Assembly: GCA_028565635.1 (NCBI GenBank)
Contig: JAOXYB010017420.1
Coordinates: forward strand, 1 to 18,718
Reading direction: 5' to 3'
Length of the DNA stretch: 18,718 bases
Source: Phoronis ovalis
Lineage: Eukaryota; Phoronida; Phoronidae
Part shown: positions 1 to 10,600 of the stretch, piece after piece
Position numbering within the stretch: the stretch's first letter is position 1
Layout: each line of letters starts with the position of its first letter
Notes under the pieces: generated by a model
Database searches by the model: none
The model's input: only the letters and a program-made list of their open reading frames with translations
Told to the model about the DNA's origin: nothing
Made by a program: the position numbers and the translations under genes

Positions 1-629
1 ATTATTAGGTAGTAATTATAGTAACTGGTTCCACTTAATTGCCAAGTTAAGTAATAACCCAAATTTTTGCTAGCAGGTAGAAACCACTTATATAGATAAT
101 CATAATTGTCAGGAGGCTTAAACATGAATAAAATGAGTTAAATTAACCATGCATTGAAAATACCTGTTCCAGATGAAGCTTAATGGTGAAACATAAAATT
201 AAAACTTAGCAGTCCTCCTTATTTTTTTTTAACCTAAAAATAATTGAATTGTTATATATATACCATGAGGCCAATGAACTTAATACAAAAAATGCTCATT
301 TTTAATGACTTCATGAAAAACAGCTTTTGGCTCAGATTTCCACATGGGATCCTTATTAATTATATTTGCATTAAAACAGTTTATGTAGGTTTATTGTGAG
401 ACATCTAAATGAATATAAAGAACCGGATCTTTGTGCTGATTAAGAAGTGATATCATTCCAACAATATATATATATTAACTTATTTTTAGTAATAGAGCAT
501 GACATGGAGTTTAAAGATTAAAGGTTATTATTATATCATATTTTGTCAAATTTTTGACACTCCTTAATCTTAATTCCAATTTTTTTTCCAACTTGTTGAT
601 GTGACCTTATGTCAGAGTGCTATAATATA

Positions 630-985
630 CAAAAGATTGCTGGCTCCAGTCATTAGGCAGGCATTTTAATTATCATTCTGTCTCAGAGTTCATTACCCAT
701 ATTATAAACAGTAAATACTGTGTCAGAAAACTAAACAAGGGCTTTTATACTGCAATTAGTGTCTGGAAAACTAATTTTTACAAACTGGGACCATTATGAA
801 ACAAAGGCTTTCTACCCATTTCTGGCAGTAATTAACAGGCTATATATTGAAATTACTACCTGCCTTTTCACTCATTATATTATTGGTAGCAAAAATAGCC
901 ATTCCATTGGGTTTGAGGCCTGAAACACTTTATTAGTATCATTCATAAATTCTACCTGCTGCTATAAATTTTGATTGCTAAAAAG
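630..985. promoter_or_regulatory. Candidate intronic enhancer, homeodomain-site rich
   Basis: The stretch contains TAATTA at 667-672 and 829-834, CAATTAG at 753-759, several CATTA cores (651, 691), ACAAAGG (Sox/TCF-like) at 801-807, and two TACCTGC boxes at 857 and 953. Its texture is less simple than the surrounding AT-rich sequence. Enhancer function is inferred. Confidence 0.3.
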
Positions 986-2859
986 TTGGCATAAAACAGA
1001 CTGCTTACCCATTTTTTTTACTTTGGATTGCTATTGCTATTATTTCTTATTTTAAAAAATTTGGATTGGATTTGTTTTTGATGCCGAAAATTTTACAGTG
1101 GGTATGCTAGTGCATGGCATACCTATACAACAAAAAAAAACAAGCACTGTACCTCCTTAGTATTTGGGCACACTATATCATGTCCCAATACTGCTATGTG
1201 TACCTGATTAGCAATAAAAATGCTTTAAGACCTTTCCAGGTATCTATATCTCCATCTGGGGTCGACTGAGTGGAAAAAGATATGTCTTGGGAGCTATTCT
1301 GAGAACAAGATTTTAAAGTAAACAGCAGTTTGTATACAGTAGATAGTAATAAAACCATCATAACTTGCCTATCAATGTTTATCTATGGACAGGTATGTCT
1401 GATTGTGATATTGATTTAGTCTGACTGACTGATAAAACGGGTAGAAAATCCCCAATGTTGTAATAGAACTGTATAATAACCATATACCACAGTCTTTTAC
1501 CAGGAATTCCCCACTGGCATCTAAAATTCTGTACATAAACAATTCTTGAGAAAAGGGAAGAGAATAAAAATGTTTCTGCGATAGACGGGTTGCTTTGTCA
1601 CTTTGTCACGGAAAATGGTAGCAAGATCAAAATGAATGACATCTTTAGAATTCTAGTAATACAGCAATATAAAAATCCAGTAATGTGCAAAATATTAAAA
1701 GACTATCTTTAGAACAGCCCCTCTTGGGAGTGTTTAAATAAAGCTCTTATGTTGACTAAACAACTTTAGAGAACAGTAGCTGTAGATGATTTACTTCCTA
1801 TATTGGTATTTCAACCACACATTACAAGAAAGAAATTTGAGCAAGTATGTATTTGTTGCAAAAATGCCACTGTTTGTTTTATGTATTCCAAGACAGTGTA
1901 AGATAAACAGTGTGGTTGTCTATAGGAATTTGGTTGTCCACATTGAAATATTATCTCAGTGTTCAGTTGTGAGTACAGAATCCCCACCTGGAGCCTCTTT
2001 GTGAGTTATGTGTACTCTGTATGAATCAAGGTGTGCAATTATTTATAAATACTGATGCAGAAGAAGAGATAATGTATGTCTGCATTTTGTTTAAACTTTA
2101 ATGAACCATTCATCTTTAAGTCTTTTGTCCTTGGTTTTTGGTGTAAAATTAGTGATTCGTAACACCCTTAAATACACTTAGAATATATTTACTTAACTTT
2201 TTATTCAACCCACACATTTACATTAATTTCGCTAATTTGTACTTTTTGACTATATTTCTGCTTCACGGCTCGCACGATATAATGTCACACATTAATACAA
2301 TTATTAATTAATGTATTTTTGCAATCAATAATGCAATGTTTTTCTTCACTTCTTGTACCTTAAAAATGTTTCAGGAGATTTATTTAAATGTTTGTTTATG
2401 TAATAAGAATAGTTACAAAGCTTTAAGATACCTGGTATCTTACCAACAAGCCACAAATGATAAAATGATAATTTTATGTTATTCACAGTCCAATGTCTGA
2501 CATATTAACACATGGTATACATACATGTGGTACTTTGTTACATTCCCTCAGAAAATAAATTACAGCAGTATCATTTGATTTTGTATATTCTTTATGTAAC
2601 TGTTTATTACTAATCTTTCTGTACAAGAAAAGCATGGATAATGATTTATGAGATTATATAAGAGAAAGAACTGTATATGACATCAAGTTATTTAGTGATA
2701 TTTTAATTGCCACAAAATTTTTGATTTTTCAAGACTTAACCTTAAAATGGTGGACTTATTTCATAATGTTGGATTAGAGCTTGTTTCTGTTCTAATCTCT
2801 GCATAATAAGTTTATTACTAGTGATTAGTTCAACTTTGGTATTTGTAATTTGTACCACT

Positions 2860-3600
2860 GGCTTAGGATATATCCATCAAACAATAACTCCTGTATTAGT
2901 AGCCATTGATACCACATCAAACAATTACAGTGCAGTTGGATTAAAGTTTCAACCCCATTATTAAATCACAGGTATTAAGTAACTTTGATAGTAATTCCTC
3001 CAGTTGATGACTTATGTTTCTGCCCATATACTGAAGCACTTGGTTGACACTATTGTTTTCTGCAATGTCCAGCAGTGCACCAAAGTAGTAATTGATGAAG
3101 ATTAATAATAAAACCAGTAGCTGGGTTTTGACATAACTTTGTTATTTAAGTACCACACTGAATAGATGTAATTCATCACAGACAGATAATTACCAGGGTC
3201 AGTGCCCATTTAAATTCTATTAAGTACCATATTATAATTTGCATATGAAGTAAATTACCTATCCCAAATAATGAAGCTATTTTTTGCTAAATAGATTTTC
3301 ACCAAAAAGCTGTAACTGATTAGCAAGCTTGGGAAAAATTCTAAAGCTGGCGGGATACTGTAATTACTAATTATTCAACAGCCTCATTACGACATGGTCT
3401 AATTTAAAACATGTTATTAAACCGGAGAGTTTTTTATCCAAAACAGCCGCGTTTCATTATGAAAATGTGTTTTTAGAAATTAACTCAAATGACGTGTGTA
3501 CATTTTGGCGTGACTACTGTTTTCTCTCTTTTTTGACATTAATGAATAAATATCCATGCTAGATACAATTAAAAGTAATCAATACCAGAGAAATTGGATG
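2860..3600. promoter_or_regulatory. Candidate intronic enhancer with POU octamer
   Basis: The stretch contains a perfect POU octamer ATTTGCAT at 3237-3244, TAATTACTAATTATT near 3361-3375, many ATTA cores, and a TGACGTG CRE-like half site near 3490. No coding potential. Conservation cannot be judged here. Confidence 0.25.
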
Positions 3601-4534
3601 CAACATTCGACTTAAGCTTGTAAATTAGATTTTTTAGCATTCCTTAAGAATATTACAAAATATATATTGCACTTGGAATAATTGTTAATTTGCCTTGATG
3701 AGCAAAGATTCATGCATGAACAGTTTATCAATATAACTTGTCTTTTCTAATTAAACTCTATTGTCTTTGAAAAATTCCTCTACATGGCCATCCGATTTGT
3801 TGCAAAAATGTTCTTCCTTTTCACAGATCTGTTGTTCGATATAAATACTCGGAAGCATAGTCGCTGACCTACACCTTTTCATGGTATAAAAACTAGTTGT
3901 AGCATCAATTGCCAAATGATACAAAAAAAATTTCTTATACAGTTTGTTGCGGCATCCAAATAAACAATTTGTTGTTTTGCTGAAAAAATGTTGCAACTCT
4001 GATAAATGCACTTTATGACAGTGATTAACCTTCTTTATGAAGCTTTGTAATGTTAATTTAGTCCTCTTTGTTTTAGCTATTGTGCATTCATGAGATATAT
4101 AAGGAAGGAGGTGGTCTTATATGACAATAAAAATGGAAAAACAATATATCTAACCTGCCCCACTATATATAGCTATTTGAAGAAAAATATCAGCCGCTTC
4201 GTGATACCTCAATATTATCAAAAGTCATATTCTTTGAGTTTAATATACTGGTGCTATACTTAATAACTAGCAAATGTACCTAGTAACCAGTGCTTTTCAC
4301 AATCACTGAGAGAACACCCCAACATAACTGGCCCCATCTTAGTAGAGTGTGTATTCCCATTCGAAAAAGATGGCTGCCTGCATTCTAAAAGCAAACCACC
4401 TAACACTGTTTCTGTGAATTTTTGCAAACAATAATTCCACTTAAGTGCAATAAATAAAAAAATACTATTTACCCGACTTGTTTTGTTTTATTTTTTATGT
4501 CTAAATGCATGAAATGCATTGTTTTTTCTTGCAG

Positions 4535-4612
4535 ATGATGACTTATTTATGGAGGAATCAAGTAATGTGTCGCCAGATATTAAACAAGAGGAAGACAAGA
4601 TTGAGACCGCAG
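4535..4612 (+). CDS. ZFHX3/4 (zfh2): Small acidic linker exon (78 nt)
   Basis: A pyrimidine-rich acceptor ending TTGCAG lies just before 4535, and a CAG|GTATGT donor sits at 4612/4613. Only the frame starting at 4537 is useful: it is open, and its single leftover base joins in frame to the next exon to form a Gly codon. The peptide starts DDLFMEESSNVSPDIKQEED and is acidic and Ser-rich, with an IKQE SUMO-type motif at 4579-4590. No finger is encoded. The length is a multiple of three and both ends are phase 1, so the exon could be skipped without a frameshift. The Met at 4549 could in principle start a short isoform, but its context is weak. The call rests on splice signals and frame, not on homology. 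Confidence 0.75.
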
Positions 4613-7600
4613 GTATGTCATACTTTGATCTAAAACTCACCTGTCAATTTCACTTGTACAATTCTCGTAACATTTTCGAGTAGTTTGATTTAAAGAAGTG
4701 AAATTATTTTTTGTTATCAAATTAGTTCAGGTAAGATATTTTGTTGTTATCCAACCGTATTTAAAGGTATACTAGAAGCTGGGGCATCCATCCTTTTCAG
4801 TATCGGGTACTGTTAGGTGGTATAAAAAATTTGCAAAAAAAAGAAACAGTTGCTGAAAAATCTTTAAAACATCATTGAAGGGCTTTGACTACACATGGTT
4901 TAAAACCCAATTGTGTTTTGAAGGTTTTTCTTCAGGAGGATTGGAGCTTAGATTAAACTGTTATAAAGTGTAAATGGCAGCGAGTATAAATGTTGTGAGC
5001 AAATGATTTCCGTGGTGTTTGATGTTTATTTGGTTCATCTGTCCCAAGTTATATCGATTAAACTTAAAACTTAATTTCCTAAACTTATATTATTTTTCAT
5101 TTAATTTAATAGTAGATTCTGAAGGTCTGTGTCCTTCTTTTAAGTTTTGATTATTAAATTTGTCAATAATGTTACTGTACCGGCCAGAGAAGTTACACTT
5201 TAAGAGTTTGATTAGTAATTAACATGAAAGAAATAAATAAAGGACAGAGCTATGTAAATTATTGGTGTAATAATCCACCGATATTGTCTTCAGTAGTGGT
5301 CGTAATTTCGCTAGCTGAGTGAAAATATTCCTATTTATATGAAAATCTGCTTCAAAAATCACCATTTATAATTTGTTTTTGTTGAAACTTGGACAGGTTG
5401 ATATGTCATAAAATAATATCTAAATTTACAAGTAAATGGTTTTAACACTTGTATCAACAGTGCAAAAGCCTGTGTATTTTGACTGATAAATGAAGTATTT
5501 TTCTTGCACAGCAGTTTTTGATCAATTAACCAACAGCTGAACACATCCCTCCTTGATGTTACATGTTTCATTTTTTTTTTTTTGGTATTTTCACCTGTAA
5601 TTAGTTGTTTTACTTGTCTTCATGTACATTTTTACATTCCTTCTGGTATCAGCAGTATTTGGTCATTAGAGTCAATTTGCAGATGAAAATTTTGATTTGT
5701 GGTCCATGTTGATTTATATTAGGAAAAAGCTCAAAATATATTCAAATTTCTGTGTACCGCATATTACCAACTTTGCGGGAAGGGAGCAAAGATGATTATT
5801 GTATTCTGCAAGAATGTAGGTTTGTGATGATATCTTAGTGAGGAAGGACAAATTATGAATTTTTGTGAATAAGGATGTTTTGAATTAGGAAAAAAAGGAT
5901 ATACTGGAAGCTAGCATTTGTTTTGCTCTCTCCCCACTCTTTCTTAGGCACTGATGCTTAGAAATATTTCATTTTATATGAATTTCAAATATTGTGCACA
6001 AAGCCAAGCAGACTTTAATTTTTAAATGTTCATTTTATGAATTTTAACCCTCCCGCTCTTTTTGGATAGGGTCATTGTGCTTAGCAACTGTTGAGAAATA
6101 TTAGGACCTTAGTTTTCTTTGTTTCTTATGTTTTAATTATACATTGTTTAACCTTATTTTCTTGTGTCTTTAATTACAAAACCTAATTAATATCCCAGTA
6201 GGATACCCCCAGTCATTATTTATATTGAACTTTCAAACAGTGTTTCCGCAGCACGTCATCACAGGTTTCACTAATTAAGTTTTTTTGTATAACAGATGCA
6301 TTTTATAAATATTTTAATCCATATTTATTGTGTCTGTTTGAAAAATTTATATATCATTTTTGCACTTTTTATTTCACTTCCCTAATGGCGTTTAGATGAA
6401 TATAGAAAAAAGTATTGCGTTTTAATTATACATGATTAGTAAAGCAGTCAATAATCAAGTACATTCTAATTGGCCTTTGTAACAGATTGCACTAATGTTT
6501 CCTTTCATGTTAGAATATGACTAAATAATGGCTTTAATTACGCAGGCAAACCCTGTTATCTGGATTTCTAATTAAAATAAAAATTTAATTACAAGCATAA
6601 GGGCTTCGGTATATAATTAACAAGTCAACCTAACTGATAAAGATATAGTGGTTTTAGTACATATAGAAGGGTAGATTTTTTGAGTAAACAAAATTGCTTA
6701 AAGAAATTGTCTACCATTATTCTCAAAACAACATCATGCCTGAAATATATGTTCCAGAATTAATGGTGTATGAATTTTGATAAAAAGTCTTTAAGAAGAA
6801 GGCCTTTAAAATTGCTTTATCTAATGGTGTGCACATTAAATACTGTTATAATACATGTTTTTGGAAATGTTCTGTTTGCCTTCAGTGAAATCTGATGTAT
6901 ATTTTATCAGTGCCGTGTATTTCTTTCTAGGGACGGAGGATTCTGTTCATGCATGTCCTTACTGCAACTTCACCAGCGACAGTGATATACGCATCCGATC
7001 ACATATCGTTTCCCAGCATTCTGCATTCCAAAAACAGAGCTGCCCTCTATGTCAAGATGAGTTCCGTGATAAGGAGAGCATGCAGAAACATTTGTTTGCT
7101 GCACATAATGTGACTGCCGAGGGAATGCAGCGTATACTGGTTATGGTTGAATCTCCAGATCTCAGTACTATCAGTCCTTCTCACAAGATAGCTGCTTCAT
7201 CGCCCCTACTGACACCAGAATCAGACAAGGAGGAAGGCATGGATATGGACAGTGATGATGATGGTAAGAAACAAACGTTTGTGATTGCTTTCTAAGACAG
7301 CCTTATCTGTTTTTATGAATGATCTCTGTTAATGCGTCTTGAATGTAATGGGCCATATTTTCTTCCCAACTATTTTTTCAGTTTTGGATTGTATGCTGTT
7401 TTGTAATTCAACTAATTTTGAGTGAATGAGAACAGTGCCAACTTGTATATAACAGTATCAGTATCATAGGTACAAAATCATCAACATTTTTTTAGGATGT
7501 TTTTAGGCCTCATGGGAAATATTTTGTTATTTTGTAGATGATGTCGAACAAGGTGAGGTTGACGAACAATATCGCTGTCAGATGTGTACCAAAACATTCC

Positions 7601-10600
7601 TGTCAATAGATTCATTGTACGCACATCAAAATGAATTAGGTCATCTTGAACTGAAGCAAACTCCTCGTGGTCCTGGCTACCTCTGCTGGAAGAAAGGATG
7701 TAACCAGTACTTTCAAACAGCGCAGTCGCTACAAGTTCATTTCCGTGAAATACATGCTAAACGACCAAAAGTACCAGTTTCTGAGCGCCATATGTACAAG
7801 TTTCGATGTCGTCAGTGCAGTCTTGCTTTCAAAACTTTTGATAAGTTACACACACATTCACAGTGTCATTTGTTGCCCAGGTGTAACATTTGTGACCAGT
7901 CATTCTCTTCCATTCGTGCTCTATATAACCATTACGAAACGGTCCATTTTGAAAACATGTCTGAAGCTGAGATAGAGCAAGTTAAACAAAAGCTGTCTAC
8001 TTTAAGCTCTGTCAACATGAGCGTGGGTGATGGAGGTGATGAAGGCAGTATGGAAGTTGATGTGAAAGAAGAAAAGGACGATAATAGTCAAGAATCTACT
8101 GTGAGCAGCACTGCAGAGCAATCCGAGGGATTATACCAAGAACATCATTTCATGGAAGATTTTATGAATAGTCAGGCTATGGCTGAGAACAACTACAATG
8201 ATCCTACACGCAAGTACAAGTGCCATCGTTGTAAGGTGGCATTCACCAAACAGAATTATCTGTCAGCGCATAATAAAACATTGCAGCATCGCAGAGGTGA
8301 CAAGATGTCCTACCCTATGGAGAAGTATTTAGACCCAAACCGACCATACAAATGTGAAACCTGTAAGGAATCATTCACACAGAAAAATATTCTACTTGTA
8401 CACTATAATTCAGTGTCACATTTGCACAAGCAAAAACAAGCGCAAGTTTCTCTACTAGGTCAACCATCACAGGCAACCTCTCCGACGTTGGCTTCATCCA
8501 ATCCTGTTGTCATGTCAACCAGTAAGATCTCCACATCAACACCTGTGTCATCGTTGTCATCATCATCGCAAGTAACAGCATCTTCTGAAAACTCAAGACC
8601 GTATAAATGTAACATTTGTAAAGTAGCCTACTCTCAAGGTACTAACCTGGACATTCATCTACGTTCTGTGTATCATCAGACACGAGCTTCACGACTACAA
8701 GACTTGGCCACAAGTGGTGAGGTCGATCTGACTCAGCCATTGGTAGAGCATCCTTCCACACGTGTAAGCACACCAACTTCATCTCACAAAAAAGTCTTGG
8801 CTGACATGCTTCAACAGAAATCATTGCTAACATCACCGACTGGACAGCCATTCGTCGTATCATCTTCAGCAGACACTCCAAAGACACCACATACTCCTAC
8901 TTCAGTCACATCTGTTCAAGCAACCCCGGGAGACCTGCAGTTACAGGCTACACATCGGTGTAACCGATGCAATGCAACATTTGTGTCCCAAGAAGTTCTG
9001 CAACAACACCAACAATTGTACTGTTTCTTTGCGGCTCCAGGGGTACCAGCAAATCGACAAAGATTCGTAGCTCGTAGTAAGCCTCATGTACAGAAGAATC
9101 TATTGGAGAATTTTGGTTTTGAATGTGTCATGCAATTTAATGAATTGAATCAGGCCGCTGAAGTTGAGCACAAAAATGGAGGGAAAGCTGATGATGATGA
9201 TGTTGAAAAAGAAGAGGATTCTGATATGGAAATCAATACTAGTATTCCAGAGTTGAACAAATGTGTTTGTCCGATTTGTAACAGGAAGTTCACCAGTATT
9301 TGGGTATTGAAATGTCACAGAGAAGAAATTCATAAAGATGTTGTCCCGCATGCCATTGTAGAAAATTATGCCGAGGATTTTGCAGATGACTTTAATCGTA
9401 AGTTTTTGATTAAAGAAGAGAAGGAACAACAAGAAAAACTAGCAGCTTTAACGGTGACTACAACTACTCCTGTATCTGAAAGTGAGCCACATTCTGAGCA
9501 GGCTACTCCGACAACTCCATCATTTGATGCAGCCACGACGCAAATTTTGCAGATGTCTATGCTCGGCATGTTGCCCATGTTTTATCCTCCTAATATGCAA
9601 ATGGCTGCCTTGAACCTTCAGCCACCATTGTTTCCCATTATGATGCCCCCTGTTAGTACATCAGCCTCAGTTTCACTTCCAAGTCCATCTGTTCCAACGA
9701 TTGATCCAAAAGCAGTTGCAGCTGCACAACAGCAACAACTACAACAGCAAGCTGCTGCCGCAGCTGCGGGTGAAAAGAGGGCAAGAACTCGTATCAATGA
9801 TGATCAGTTGAAAATCTTGCGAGCACATTTTGATATTAATAACTCGCCAACTGAAGAACAGATTATTGCGATGAGTGATCAGTCGGGATTGCCACAAAAA
9901 GTTATCAAACACTGGTTTAGAAATACCTTGTTTAAAGAAAGACAGCGCAATAAAGATTCACCATATAATTTCAACAATCCACCATCAACAGAAACAGTTA
10001 TTGATATGGAAGAGTACCACAAAACGGGCAAAATGCCTGCCATTGATGAAGAAAAGCCGGAAGAAATGGAAAACGCAAAGAAAAGCTTAGAAAAAGAAAT
10101 GATCAAGAAACCTGTATTTCCTGAAAGATCTAAGCCTGTGTGTCTGCCAGTTAAAATAGAGGTCGCAGATGACAGCAGTTTGAATGAGGACAGTAACTCG
10201 GTATCTTTATGTTATTCAGCTCCAGTGACTCCTGTGACCCCTATTAGCACAACTTCTCCAGGACCTTTGATGTCTCCGACATCGATATCAATGGAACCAC
10301 TTGATAATCCTTCATTCTATACTACTTCTTCGGGAGGTCGACGAGCAAATCGTACAAGATTCACAGATTTCCAAATCAAAAATCTTCAAGAGTATTTTGA
10401 CCAGAATGCTTACCCAAAAGATGATGATTTAGATCATTTATCAAAGTTATTGAATTTAAACCCACGTGTCATAGTTGTTTGGTTTCAAAATGCTCGACAG
10501 AAAGCGAGAAAAGTTTATGAAAATCAACCCCCAGAAAGTGGAGAAACCGCCAGATTTACGCGCACTCAAGGTCTCAATTATCAGTGTAAGAAATGTTCTA

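Larger units (their letters stand above)
1..4534 (+). other. Intron (3' part), upstream exon outside window
   Basis: AT-rich sequence with frequent stops in all frames. It ends in a good acceptor at 4534 whose exon enters mid-codon, which implies an upstream exon outside the window. The small ORFs (1786-2004 +, 3751-4011 -) show no domain or codon bias. Contents worth noting are homeodomain-site-rich stretches around 630-985 and 2860-3600, two hairpins near 1101-1192, and short AT repeats near 250-262 and 463-477. I see no hidden finger-coding exon. Confidence 0.75.

Noticed and set aside
1786-2004. 72-codon plus-strand ORF in the upstream intron
   Set aside because: No finger or homeodomain pattern and no coding bias; stops are frequent around it.
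3751-4011. 86-codon minus-strand ORF in the upstream intron
   Set aside because: No recognisable domain, AT-driven composition, no splice or promoter support; most likely chance.
6855-6930. ATG at 6855 as a protein start for the two-finger exon
   Set aside because: A good TTTCTTTCTAG acceptor at 6930 separates it, the residues before it look intronic, and the upstream 78-nt exon joins in phase.
7582-7584. ATG at 7582 as the start of the giant exon's protein
   Set aside because: It falls inside the first finger: the first Cys of its C-x2-C is encoded at 7576, upstream.
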